The position numbers and the translations under genes are program-made. From NCBI GenBank assembly GCA_961205875.1, contig OY540817.1:14481001-14545000 (forward strand): a stretch of 64,000 nt of DNA, given 5' to 3'. Every line of letters starts with the position of its first letter. Within the stretch, counting starts at the first letter, position 1. Below, one piece after another: positions 21,162 to 33,531 of this stretch. Under the pieces are notes generated by a model, which saw only the letters and a program-made list of their open reading frames with translations, ran no database searches and was not told the origin of the DNA. This stretch comes from Sialis fuliginosa. Its lineage: Eukaryota; Arthropoda; Insecta; Megaloptera; Sialidae.

Positions 21162-24081
21162 CAAATTTGTGTTCAAGTGCAAAATACTTAAGTTCAAGTA
21201 GAAAAAAGTGCTAAAGTAGTACAGTTATAAGTTACACACAATTCTGATTATAATTACATAAAAGATCGCCGATAAAGTTTATGTCCATAACCATAATTAT
21301 AGGAAACTAATGCCCGGTTTCGTAAATGATAGATATCTAACAGTAAAATACGAGATGAAGGTTTAATTAATCAGAGCTTATAACTAATAGTTTAAGAGAG
21401 AAACAGTCAGTAGTTGCTTTGTTCAAGAATAAGCTTGATAATTGCTTGTTCACTGAAACCGGGCATAAATGTTTTATATTATTTCTAGCAGTTACGTATG
21501 TGTATTTCAAAATCATCAAGTTTCAGTATTTGCTAGATACGTATTATAATTTAACAATAACATCTCATACTACTGCGGGGTTAAGAAAATATTCTCTTTC
21601 CCTATAAGAAAACAAATATATTTTCATTTAATGTTCATAAACGAACCGTTGAAATATTAAAAAGATACACTGCGTGTCGAACGTCTTCTCGGTAACACTT
21701 CACCGTTAAAACCGTTATTCGGCACGTACATCGGAAATAATTATTTTCTGTTTTGTTTTCAATTTCGTTTTACTCTTTATGCCATAAAACAGCAACACTG
21801 AGGCGGCACGTACCAAGCTTCATAAGCTCGCAGCGCGAGAGCTCAAACTATCTCGTATTTCAGAGGTTGTACAAATTGTTCGTAAATTGACGTTTGGGAC
21901 CTATTGGCGATTCGTTTGAAAAATGTTCAAGCTTGTGCTGATGATTTTATATGTATTTTATAAATTGATACTATTATGCACTAATAGAGTGTTTTCAAAA
22001 GTATGGTACGCAAAGGTGTTTCAAGGGGTACACGAAATATTTCTTAATAATGTTTTATTAAATAATTTTATGTTTTGAACAACATATTCTACATAGTTGA
22101 GATTTTTTTACTTCCATGTTCTGCAAGAAATGGAAGTATATTGTAATATCGTCGAAAAATCGTGTCCGAGATAAGAGCAGATTCTGATAGTACTAACTTC
22201 AAAACGTAAAGAAAAGTTGATTTCTGTGTGTTAGTGTATATGTCTGGATGTAGAATAATCTTTCGTTCACAATAACTACTGTAAAAATACACCGATCTGA
22301 ATTATTTTTGGGGAAAATGTTTGTCTCAATGAGTACTCCAGACCTATTGATTTTGGTGCTAATCGTATTAGGGGTTTTGGAAATATTAGAAATTTTGTAA
22401 CGTCTAAAAAATATAATCTCACTAATTTTGATAAAACTTGGTATATTTGTCATTCAATTGAACCTAAGGGATATTTATTATGTGTGCGTGTCTAAACAGC
22501 TATTAAAGGGGTGAAAAACTCCCTAACATTTAAATTTTAAATACTAATTAATACGTCACTAATTCATGTTGCCTTGGAAACAAATGCAACTAAATTCAAA
22601 TAGTTAAATTAGTTATTCTACGAATGTGTATTATGTTTTAGACATTAGGACATTAGAAAACTAATATTTATAATACAAAGATGAGTTTTGTTTCTGACAA
22701 ATCCCATTGAAATTTTTCATATTTATATTAAAAATTATTTAAAAAGGTAAGCACATGGAAGACATGTATGGTCCTCCATACCGATATTTAATTTCGTTAA
22801 GCGTATTTGATTTTTTACATGAAAAACTGTTTAAAATTGCGATTTTTAATGATTTTTTTTTTCAAAAATCCCCCCCTTACCCAAGTTGCTCCTAAGGGTA
22901 TGCTCGAGGATACGCTTGTAATACTTAACTCTCACATATCATGTGTATGAGGTTTTTACTTTGGTACTAATATATCAACCCACAAAAATATCATTGTTGA
23001 GTTATGAAGCCAGTTTCATTTAAATTAAAGTTTCTAACATTATAGAAAATAGCTATTAAAATTTTAATTTAACAAAAGCACTAACTGTATAAAACTTTTT
23101 GCGGTTTGGCAAGGATTGTCAACTTTTCACAGTCCCAAAAAGGACATGTAGAGGAACAGAAGGCAAAACGGCTCACTTAAAAAAACGAGTTTTTCAAAGA
23201 AAATATATGTTTTATTATTGATGTTTTGTAACATTAAAAAATCAGTCATTGTATCTTTATGATATGTATTAATAATTAATAATTAATAAATTAATTATAA
23301 CTTACAGAAAAAAAGATATTGGATCATTTCCAAAACCCTCCTTTTGGTTTGTTTTACCTTCATAACGAGGTAAAACGGACCAAATCATCCAATCCAAGAT
23401 TATGATTCGCGTTTGTTCGGCCGGTATTCGGACTCGCTCGGCTCGGTCATATTTTATGATAGTTTATTTTGTTTTCAATAATTAACATTTAAATTTAAAG
23501 AAGAATAATATTCATTTTTGTTAATTTAGGTGTTGATTAGTTATTATTACAAACTAGTACATATATAAAACCCAGTTAAAGACCGGTTAGTGTTACCATG
23601 TTTTATCAACATACGATTTTACATAAACAACTCCTTTAGAGTGCACATCGAAATAAATTAAATATTTCATTTATAAAACTGACACAAAGAAACAACGACG
23701 AGCGTCTATCTGTTGTACGTTTACTGTTAATTTACAGAAAATGTGTATTTAACCCGATATTAGGCGTGCATTTCTTTATTACATCAACAATATTTTATAA
23801 TTATTATTATTATAATAACAAATATATTATAGTTATTAAATATTTATTTATATAGATTTTTATGTACTATAGGCTTCAGAAGTCGTCTGGTACCTCAATT
23901 ATTAAAAAAACTTTCATTTTAAGTATTCTATTTAACCCAATGTGTGAAAAAACCTAGATTTGTTACTATTTTGCAAAAATTGTTGCCATTTTGTTAACCT
24001 TTGATGAAAATTAATAATTGAGGTACGGGCGATAGCGGCACACATACAGATTAACAATATTTTTTTAATTTTTTATTTCAG
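21162..24081. other. AT-rich stretch with a CpG-rich patch
   Basis: 21660-21920 is richer in G+C and CpG than its surroundings and includes a 43-codon open stretch (about 21791-21919) with no recognised domain. It may be a promoter, exon or old repeat. 23390-23450 is a smaller CpG-rich patch. The remainder is AT-rich with nothing recognisable. Confidence 0.4.
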
Positions 24082-24112
24082 ACTACCTGGAGGGAACAAA
24101 GCACCTGCGCCA
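24082..24112 (+). other. Candidate 31-nt microexon
   Basis: A long T-rich tract ending TTTTTTATTTCAG is followed by 31 bases of GC-rich sequence and then a GTGAGA donor. Possible peptides are LPGGNKAPAP or YLEGTKHLR, depending on phase. No protein family is recognised. The contrast in composition and the strength of the acceptor make it better than most chance pairs in this window. Confidence 0.35.
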
Positions 24113-24832
24113 GTGAGAAAATTATTTTTCCAAAATACAGTCATATTGCCAAATAAACAAGTATATAAAAGTACTTCTGCTGTAAAAATAAATTATTTCT
24201 ATTTTCTATACGTACTTTCAGGGAAGACATATTTTTTTTGTTACATGCACTAGTTTTAGAGAGGAAAAATGAAAAAGTGAATTTTATTGATACGGCGAAG
24301 TAGAATAGCCCCTTAAAATAATATATGTACACTTATGGAACTGACCATATACAATATACATAACTTCCTTGCTTTTGTTTCTACGTAGCTAGAAGGCATG
24401 TGCATATATGGTATCAGTCTAAGGGACTTGACGTGGCTGTTCCCTGGTTAATTTACAGACAAACTGTGTTTTAATGTTGGGGTTTGTAAAATTAGTTGTT
24501 CCGACATGAATTTGTTATTGGATTATGACAAAACAAAGACGGGATTATATATAATGAAGCCTATATACACACAAAGTGGAAAAAAAGAAAATTTAATTTG
24601 TTGAAACACGCAGGCAAGGATAATCTGAAAGGATTATTTCACTCAACATTCTTATTGAAGGGGTTCCCGTTTTGTTGTTTGTTAAACACTGAAAAATAGA
24701 TAGAATGTGAATTTATAACTAAAATAATATTTTTGTGTTATTTATTAAACAAAGTGTTGTAATACGGATAATATTTCATTAAATGTGTATACATATATTA
24801 TATTTATATTATACTTTCATTCATATTATATA

Positions 24833-25161
24833 CTAGCTGTGCCCGCGGCTTCGCTCGCGTGAACAACGGAATTATTGTTTAAGATTTTTGAAAAATATAG
24901 TTGAATTTATTTTATATCTTTTATTCTACACAATTCTTTACTAGATTATATTGTTCAATATTTAATGGTTTAGGCAGCGTGTTGCAAGAAAGCGCGCTAG
25001 CGGCAAACGTTCTTCCGATTTGATTTACTATTATCGTCACTGCTTATTTCTTATGTTTCCTAACGTAACAAAATATATACTAAAACCTAGGTAAGCAACA
25101 TATCTATGAATAAAAATAACGCGTAAATCGGATAAGTGGTTTTATAATATACCTATATAGA
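24833..25161 (-). mobile_element. Non-autonomous Helitron, minus strand
   Basis: Read on the minus strand it starts TCTATATAGG (after host A) and ends with a GCCGCGGGC hairpin-like stretch and CTAG before host T, the A|TC...CTAG|T signature of Helitrons. It is 329 bp and encodes no Rep/helicase. The GCGAAGCCGCGGGC terminus is shared with the element at 62195. Confidence 0.65.
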
Positions 25162-26823
25162 TTATTATATAATTTAATATTATAATATTTTATATTATAT
25201 TCAAACTTTTTATATTACATTCAAATTGAAGTCGTATTTTTTTCACGGAGAACATAATTCTTGGATAGAAAATATGGATGCCCATTAAAAAAAGAAGATA
25301 AGTTCACATGAACTCCAGATCTCCACCAATAATTTTGGTAGTGTCATCTGATGTCCCTTAAACCCTTTAACTTATACTGAGTAAGAATTATCCTAACGAA
25401 CACGATACTGAAATCCATCACCTACCATTACTGCTCTTTCGCGACGATACCACTGAACTGAATGAATTAATTGAGTAACAAGCGATGACATATTTTTCAA
25501 TCTTCAAGGAAATCAGATACGTGATGCATGACATTCAATTAAAACAAGCCCGTAGGAAATCGGTTATTAAATCTTAACAAGATATCAAATTACCCTAACC
25601 ACCTCACTGCCTAAATATGCTATTACTAACAACCGGGTCGAAATCTTCATTAGGTATCACACAATACCTATACAACAACAAATATGCAAAACTATTCACG
25701 AATTTGATTCTAATTATACAGATCGTTGAGTTTTGACAACGCTCGGAAAGTGTGAAGTAACATGTTGGAATATTGCTCTATCTGTATCTTGTTATGCAGA
25801 TCTTTACCAGCTGTTTCTAAAATTCTATACAGTTCTGTTGCAGCTTGGTTTAATACTCTAGGTACTTGTTAGTGCTGTAACCAGTGGCGCAGATGCATAT
25901 TTACAGAGTCGTAATTGGGATATAATAAATAAATATATTTCCAGCTCTAAGGAATTAAATTAAAATTTTCATGTTAATATGAAACACAGAAATAATTTTA
26001 ACTCCTTGACTGGTAATGGATCATAAAATGTACATTTTCAAATAACTTTGAAAATTTTTGAAGGATTTGGACAAAATTTAAAAAATACTAAAATAACTAC
26101 TATCTACTGAAAAAATATCTACATTTTTTTGCAATAATTTACAACAAAATACTGTAGGATGAATCATTGTATGTATTTAAGATTTAGATATATGTATTAC
26201 TTATATTCAAAGAAAATTAATTAATTATAATATAATGTCGGGTATTATAAAGAATTTGCTCTAGCGTAAAATTTAAGTTATCTGTGAGGTGTCAAATTGT
26301 TATCAATTTGCTCGGGATTCTAGAGCAGTGGTAATAAATATATAATAATATAAATGCTATGGATTTTATGATGTACACTTGTTACCACTGCTTTTAAATC
26401 GCTAATATCTACTTAACGCGCATGCATCAAATCCATTCATATAAACCATATCATTCATTACAGCCGTCAGTATTTTCATTTATATTTAATACTTCGCAGA
26501 TAGTATTAGCTTAGCATTTGGTCGAGAGCAAATTTTTAATAAACCGGACATATGAAAATGAAACAAAATAATCGTTTTAATAACATTATTTTTAATTTTT
26601 ATTTGAAACTTGAAATGTTAAGAATTGTAAAATGTTTAATAATTATAAGAACTTGTGTACTAAAAGCTATTAAGAATTGATATTGCTTTAATAATCTTGC
26701 ACTTGCACCAATTTGTTCCATCTGTTTCGCGAAAATTACATTCCTGTTATATTTAAAACTAATGGTACAATTTTACTTAACAAGATATGTGTAAAAGGGA
26801 CACTTAGAGAAAATCTTTTAATC
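25162..26823. other. AT-rich non-coding stretch
   Basis: A lone CAGTGGCGCAGATGCAT end at about 25883 resembles the CAGTGGCGTAGTATGCAT end at 26824. Nothing else is recognised. Confidence 0.45.
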
Positions 26824-27580
26824 AGTGGCGTAGTATGCATTTTTATATACAATGCTTCCTTGCAATATTGAAGATACGAGAAGCTTTGTGATCGTTTTAG
26901 AATGAAACCAAAAAATTGCTGTCCGATTTCAAATTTTAAAATGATTTTTCCGTTTCAGGTTAAGACAAACACATGTCGTTCCGTTTCTGTCTCTCTGGCT
27001 GTGTATCTGTGTGTCTATATGTCTGTCCTCTGAATCCTTGTCACCCGCATAACTCATGAACTACTAAACCGTTATTGTTGAAACTTGATCGGATGGTTAG
27101 GTCTGGCTTGAGGACGATCCCATTTCAAAACCATCAAAATCGTGTGTAATATATTAATTTTTTCAAAATTTTATAGAATATTTTTTGTAGAGCATTAAAT
27201 TTCATATAATATGGGTCTACAACGTTTGTTGTGAAATATTCCCTTACAAAGATTTATCTTAATTTGCTTTAAAAAATCTTTTTTTTTTAATTGATATTTA
27301 CTTTGACATACTAAATTTCATTTTGACGTTTGCATAAATTTTTATTTAGATTGAAATTGTAAAAAATTAAAAATATACGAAATAATAATTAGAAGCGTTT
27401 TAAGAAAAATTTCGAACTAACCTTTTTTAGTAAAATTGTATAAAAAATAAATATTTAACCAATACCAGGCTATTTATCTGAACACATCGATTTTTATTTA
27501 AATTGTTCAATAATTAACTACCTTTGGTGAATTTAGCACGAGGAAGCATGTGCATTAACTTGGCAAATGTTTTTTGTTAA
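26824..27580 (+). repeat. Interspersed repeat with CAGTGGCGTA end
   Basis: Starts CAGTGGCGTAGTATGCAT and runs through CTGTCTCTCTGG, CTTGTCACCCGCATAACTCA and, at its right, the TTTAGCACGAGGAAGC block that also occurs at 232-239. Three sites in the window carry the left end (4504, 25883, 26824) and two carry the right part. No coding frame; the class is unknown (hAT-type end). Confidence 0.5.
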
Positions 27581-28039
27581 TAATTTAAAATAAAACAACT
27601 GCTTTAGAGTTTTATAAGCTACCATTCTATGTTTACTAGACCTTCATATTTCAAATTATCCCTTGAAAGTGACATACAATAAACGGGTCTGACTACTGCA
27701 GGGTTAAGAATTACTGACTTCTAAATACATATACATTATCTATGATCTGCTAGATGTACATATACCATACCTATATACATGAAACGTGATCTTAGAGATG
27801 AGCACAGAGTGGCTTTGTTATTCAACCAGTAACATATCTGTGTGTATGTGTGTTTGTATGTTGTGACATGCACCGACGCCTCTACTGCATTAATTATACA
27901 ATTGTGTCACATGTTTGTACGACTGAAATGCAACTGTATCCAAATAATACTACTATATCATTGAATATGGATGTGATATGTACAGTAACGATAGAAAGTT
28001 GAAGATGGAAATAATTGACTATTTGAGATCAATATACGT
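27581..28039. other. AT-rich non-coding stretch
   Basis: Contains a short GT-rich microsatellite (about 27838-27862); nothing else visible. Confidence 0.4.
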
Positions 28040-29128
28040 CAGTGGCGAGGCGTGGAGTTTTTAATAAGGGAAGCATATTTTGTCAATCCTCCCCCTCCTA
28101 TTAGTTATGAAACACCTTAAGTTCAAGCTTTTACTTTTTAAAATAAATTCTTATGTATTTATATAGTAACTAAATGATTCTACGTCTTATTTTCATGTAT
28201 TTTAGTCAATATTTGTATGACGAGTTGTAAGGAAATTTCACTAAAAAATTTTGAATTTTTGATTTCGTTAAAATGTTTATTGTATAGAAAAGGACGTGAA
28301 AAGTTGAAATTTTCAAACCGCAGGTCTGTACCTCACACCGTTCTCGAGATATAGCCTCTCAAAGTTTTACTTTTTTCAAATTTTTGGAGAAAAAAGGCCA
28401 TAACTTTTGAACGGGTAGTCGGAATTGATTTTAGTTGACGGATTTGAAATCAGCGTGTTAAAATCTATATAATGACATGTATAATACTTTAGAATCCGAC
28501 AAAAAAATTTTCGTCAAAAATCGACATTTTTTTTAAGGTATACCCCTTTGAATTTTTTCGATTTTTCGCAAAAATTTTTTTCTCGAGTTTTAAGGTATTG
28601 TACATGTCATTATATACATTTTGACACGCTGATTCCAAATCCGTCAACTAAAGTCAATTCCGACCACCCGGACCCGTTCAAAAGTTAGAGCCATTTTTCT
28701 TTAAAATTTTGAAAAAACTAAAACTTTGAGAGGCTATATCTCGAGAACGGTTTGAGATACAGACCTGCGGTTTGAACAGTTTAACTTTTCACGCCATTTT
28801 CTATACAATAAACAATATACAATATACAATTAACGAAATAAAAAATTCAAAATTTTTTAGTAAAATTTCCTGCAGTGAACTTCAACTCGTCATACAAATA
28901 TCGACTAAAATACAAGAAAAAAAGACATAGAGGTGTTATAGTTTTATAATTGAGAGTGTAAATTAATATTAAATGCTATTTTTGATTTTTGGTTAAAATG
29001 TTTCAGTTTCGCATAAAGATGAATATTCTAATAATATTTTTTAATTATTTATTAACTGAAATGTATTCATTTACCCATAAAGCAAGGGAACCACTGCTTT
29101 CCCTGCTTCCATGGACGCTTCACCACTG
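28040..29128. mobile_element. hAT-like non-autonomous element forming a long hairpin
   Basis: Ends are CAGTGGCGAGGCGT at the left and, in reverse complement at the right, CAGTGGTGAAGCGT. The flanking 8-mers ATATACGT (28032-28039) and ATACACGT (29129-29136) differ at one base, as expected of a hAT target duplication. Inside, about 28179-28490 and 28593-28935 are long imperfect inverted repeats with a loop of roughly 100 bases (for example TATCTCGAGAACGG against CCGTTCTCGAGATATA). No transposase is encoded. Confidence 0.8.
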
Positions 29129-30400
29129 ATACACGTGTTTTTAAACTTCCAACTAGAACTCAAAAAAACAAAAACATAGAATTTTAATTAAACATGTCAA
29201 AATTGTGGGGTCTAGGGGAAATTCTGAGGTCGGATTCGGATTCAACAGCTCAAAATCCATAAGGGTAGCCTATTCACATGTAAAGTTCTGACCACTTTTT
29301 TTATTTTGTGGGCCTGTGTAACCTAATTGTGTAGCAGTACTTTTGAACAGTAGTGTAATGGAGTCTAAAGAGCATATAGATAAATACTGTATACTGCTGC
29401 ATAGCTTGCAGAAATGGCACACTTGTTCTTGTGACAGATAATCTGATTATATTTACCATATTGCCATGTTGTTGTCATTATAACTATGTTTAGTTTTGCT
29501 ATTGATAGATTATATATGTATGCGCAGATTAATAGATCGAACTTGTTCGTTTTCGTTCATGCTTCAGGTAAACTAGCGAATCACCAGAGAGAGTTCATGC
29601 TCAGTCTAAACATATAAATCACATATTTAAAATAAAGTGATTTATTTAACATTTTTTTTTGTATTCTTATATTTTGACTACTGTACCGTGTTTAGACCAA
29701 AAAGAAAGAACACCAACAAGGTGTTTTTAAACACAGTATTGCTGTTTTGTCTCTTTGGTTTAAACACGGCATAAGAGATATAAAATTTTTTACTGACGTT
29801 TTGTAAAGTTTAATTAGTTCTTTATTCGCGAGACCAAATGTATATCTAACTTTAATATTTGGGTCTCGCATCAAATCTTTTATCAACTCATGTTCATCTC
29901 AATATATTTCAATTATAATTTATGACTTAAATAGTACTATTATCACGGATCATTTTATACAAATATCTGTCATGAGAGCTAAGGGACTTTCTTATACTTA
30001 ATACTGACAAATTAATATAAGAAAGAATAAAATGAATGGGACATAAATTATAGCAAATAATATTCTCTACAACATACATATATATCAAATGATTTTTTAA
30101 CGACTAATAGAAGGATTAATTTTCGTCTAGACAACCACCTATATTTTATAACGATCACTAAACCGGAAATGTATGCTTACTTTTATCAATTTTCGAATTA
30201 TTTTTGAAACGATATGAATAAGAAAGTTTCCATAATTTATAATAGTATAAAAGTAAGTTCCATGGTAACTATGGCAAATACGAACACTGTTCAATCTCTG
30301 TAATACGTATAAAATAGTCCCATGACACTTATGGAAGATATTTCTTATCTGTTATGAACCATTTGAAATATAATTAATTTTTATTTCAAAAGTTTTTTTT
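29129..30400. other. AT-rich non-coding stretch
   Basis: No gene is supported. A candidate acceptor with an adjoining GTAAAC (TTCATGCTTCAGGTAAAC near 29555-29572) was noted but has a weak donor. Confidence 0.4.
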
Positions 30401-30643
30401 TTAATTAATAGAACATAAATTATAGATAATAATATGACCTAATTTTTACAGATATAAAGTATCTACAATAAGAATCTAATTGTACTTAACATACACTGAA
30501 ACTGACTTATTGTGGTTGCTTTTAATTAATAGAACATAAATTATAGATAATAATATGACCTAATTTTTACAGATATAAAGTATCTACAATAAGAATCTAA
30601 TTGTACTTAACATACACTGAAACTGACTTATTGTGGTTGCTTT
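30401..30643. repeat. Perfect tandem duplication, 121-bp unit
   Basis: 30401-30521 and 30522-30642 appear identical (starting TTAATTAATAGAACATAAAT, ending TGTGGTTGCTTT). No coding frame or TIR is involved. It is a recent tandem duplication, or an assembly artefact. Confidence 0.9.
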
Positions 30644-31504
30644 AGTTACGTTACTTTGGAAGTTATGAGTTAATCTTTGTTTGTAAGTACTACCCTGAAG
30701 GAAGTTTTTAAACACCTGTAGCTCAGAGCATGTTGAAGATAGACCATACCTTCCCAACATTTTTTTACTCACAATGAGCCAAGGAATCAGCTCTTAAAAT
30801 ATCTGTATCCCAAACTGGACCATCCTGTATATATACTTAAAATTATATGTATTACAGCTGTCATTTATAATAGAACTGGGTGCGGTTCACAGTATGGACA
30901 ATAATGGACATTCACAGTGTGGAATGTCTACTGTATTTTTTTGCGTTGTCTCTCTGTACATATATATTTATGAAAATATACATATATACTTCTGTATTTA
31001 GTTATATATACAAATATGTATTAATTAATGTTAAAAAATTTAAAAAAAAAATGTTTTAAAATTTTTTTTCAAAACTGCCCAATGGATTTTTAAAATTTTT
31101 ATAGAAAAAACACATGCAAGAATCACCCCGATGAAAAAAAATTCGGCTGCAAAAACATTTTATTTAAAGCCGTCATTTGAACACCGTGACACAATAATAG
31201 TCTATCATGTTCCAAGAATCGAAATAATCCGTGAGAACGTTTTAATAGATCAAGTTTTCAGTGACTCCATCTGATAACATGTCATGTAGTTACACCGGAG
31301 TATCCTGTTGTTTTCAAATGTAAATTACTGCTAAAGTACAAGTTTGATTAACTTTTCAAACTATTATCCCTTGAGAATAATGGGCGGCTAAAGTGACTGA
31401 GGATTTTATTTATATGTTTACTTTTCACGTGTAATAAATTCATATCGCAAGAATTATCAACTGTCGTAAATAATCAAAATATTATGTATGTAAATTATGT
31501 TTGG
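30644..31504. other. AT-rich non-coding stretch
   Basis: A lone CCATCCTGTATATATA end (about 30819-30834) belongs to the CAGGGTG-type TIR group. No gene is visible. Confidence 0.4.
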
Positions 31505-31757
31505 ATTAGGTGTTCCGTACCGAAATCGGAAATGGGAACATTTATGAAATCATGTCAGTCTGTCTGTCACAGCCTTTTAGCTATTAAACTGCTTGAGCTA
31601 AAAAAACTGAGATTTAGCATAAATGTATAGTAAATTGTGGACCAATAATAATGGTTTAAGCTATAATAATTAAATTTTATGTCTTTTTTAAGAGGAGCAA
31701 ATGGGTTACCAATTTTTAAAAATTAAATAACGGTAAATGGGATATCAAATGAAAGTA
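31505..31757 (+). repeat. Interspersed repeat, TTCCGTACCGAAA family
   Basis: Shares GTTCCGTACCGAAAT, TGACAG-TCT wording, TTTTATGT..TTT and the GGTATCAAATGAAAG end with 36010-36262; a third, shorter, reversed copy lies at about 53100-53230 (GGTACGGAACAC). No coding frame. At this copy the repeat ends exactly where the AAGGTACTGG element begins. Confidence 0.6.
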
Positions 31758-32096
31758 AAGGCCCCAGTTATGGCTGCTATAAGATCAAGTTTTCGTTTTT
31801 TTTATTAATGGGCTTGTTTTACAAAATGATAAGTACGACACAAAAGATAGAAAAGAAAGAATCGTCAAATTTGAAACAATGTAAAGCAGTTGCTATAATA
31901 ATATAATAATTAATAAATAAATTAGACTAATAATTAGTTTAAATGTCCACCATTTTAACACCTATTGGCCGATTATACAATAGATTAATATTCAGAAATA
32001 GAAGTAATCAAATATCAATACATATTTCTAATTCAGTACATTTAATTAAAAAACTGCCATTACTGGGGTCCTTTCCAAGACTGGTGCCACTATCTT
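31758..32096 (+). mobile_element. AAGGTACTGG TIR family, short copy
   Basis: Ends are AAGGCCCCAGTTATGG and, at the right, AAGACTGGTGCCACTATCTT, diverged forms of the 17-bp TIR seen at 49757-50296. It shares the internal AAAGAATCGTCAAATTTGAA, ATGTCCACCATTTT and CCTATTGGCCGATTA blocks but lacks about 190 bp found in the long copies. Non-autonomous. Confidence 0.7.
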
Positions 32097-32875
32097 ATAA
32101 ATGTTTATTATTATAAATATATTCTTTGTAGATATTTGAATAATAAAAATATCAGCACTTTTATTTCAAAAATAATTCAAAATAATAAAGTATTAATAAA
32201 TATAAAATACATTGTGCTACTATCATTTCTATAATATTTCAACTGCTACAAGTTATTCTGTTTTAAATTAATTCTTAACTTTGCTAAGTATTTAAACCAT
32301 TTAAACCCAATTATTAAATTACAAAATTATAAAGTTTGTGTAGTTTTTGCTGCCTAATGTCATTAGTTAACATAATCAAATAAATTGAGGAATTATATAG
32401 TACGAGACACTAGTACGTGAGTTTGACCTATTTTTAATTACCCAAATTTTAGTATGGGTCTGTATAAAAATAAATAAACATACATTACAATAATAGTTCT
32501 GTATACAAACAAATTCTCCTACTGTATATTAAATATATTTATATATCCTTAAAAAGCCCAAAGCTAACCCAATTTAATTGAGATTTTAAAAGCACATACT
32601 CATAATACTAATTTATATATAATTAAATGCATCAAATACATAGATTTTTACTCTACATTTTGTTGCAGTCTAGGATTAAGATATTAATCACATTTGTAAC
32701 ACTCTCTCTCACAGACACATACATATACAAGTGATTGTTTCTGCACATCAGTTAAAAGGTTTTTGCACTTTCATAAGCTTTAAGCTGTACTATTGCTACT
32801 TTGAAATTGTGTTTGTGTATGCAAGTGTGTTACAGTACGTGTAGATGATTACCGAATATAGAGGTAGGGAATAGA
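32097..32875. other. AT-rich non-coding stretch
   Basis: No gene or repeat recognised. Confidence 0.4.
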
Positions 32876-33523
32876 CAGTACCGGCTTTAGGGGGGAGGGG
32901 GGCGAACCAGGGCGACCGCCTGGGGCGCCAGGCCAGGTGGGGCAACTCACAATGTAATTTTTGAGTAAACCTTTTTTATCTTTAAATTTTTTGTCGATCA
33001 GTTAAACCTGATTAAGCAAAAAATATAGCTAATTATAAATAACGTTAATTTGTAAAAAAAATCGATTATTTGATAGCTGCTAACTAATACTAACTTAATA
33101 CTAAATACTTATTCGGCAACCCAGATAACCTTTAATAAGGTATTAGCTGAGATACTAACTAATTAACTTATTTGTTGATTTATCAATTTTAAATTGTTCA
33201 TAAATAGGGGAAGGAGGTCTCGACGGTCTTAGGGTATTTGATAGTCTTAAAGTTAATGATGTAAGCTATATTTAAAAATAATAGTTTGTGTCTGTAGGAT
33301 CGCGCCAAGCTGAGATATGAATTATTCAACTTATTTGTTAATTTATCAATTTTAATTTGTTCATAATAGGGGAAGGAGGTCTCGACGGTCTTAAGGCATT
33401 TGATAGTCTTAAAGTTAATGATGTTAGCTATATTTAAAAAAAAAGTTTTAACTTTTTTTAGGGGGAGAGAGGGCGGAAAAATAAATCTCGCCCAGGGCGC
33501 CAGATTTGCTAAGGCCGGCACTG
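32876..33523. mobile_element. hAT-like non-autonomous element (CAGTRCCGGC ends)
   Basis: 648 bp with ends CAGTACCGGCTTTAG and, in reverse complement, CAGTGCCGGCCTTAG. Both subterminal parts carry GGGCGCCAG/CTGGCGCCC. The flanking 8-mers GGAATAGA (32868-32875) and GGAAAAGA (33524-33531) differ at one base, as for hAT insertion. No transposase is encoded; a 119-codon minus frame here only reads the internal duplication. Confidence 0.8.
33145..33446. repeat. Tandem duplication inside the hAT-like element
   Basis: AGCTGAGATAC at 33145 recurs as AGCTGAGATAT at 33310, and the GGGGAAGGAGGTCTCGACGG block at about 33207 recurs at about 33369. The unit is about 163 bp and the copies have diverged slightly. 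Confidence 0.8.
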
Positions 33524-33531
33524 GGAAAAGA

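Noticed and set aside
26941..26970. Second recursive-splicing site (CCGTTTCAG followed by GTTAAG)
   Set aside because: The donor is poor and the site lies inside an interspersed repeat.
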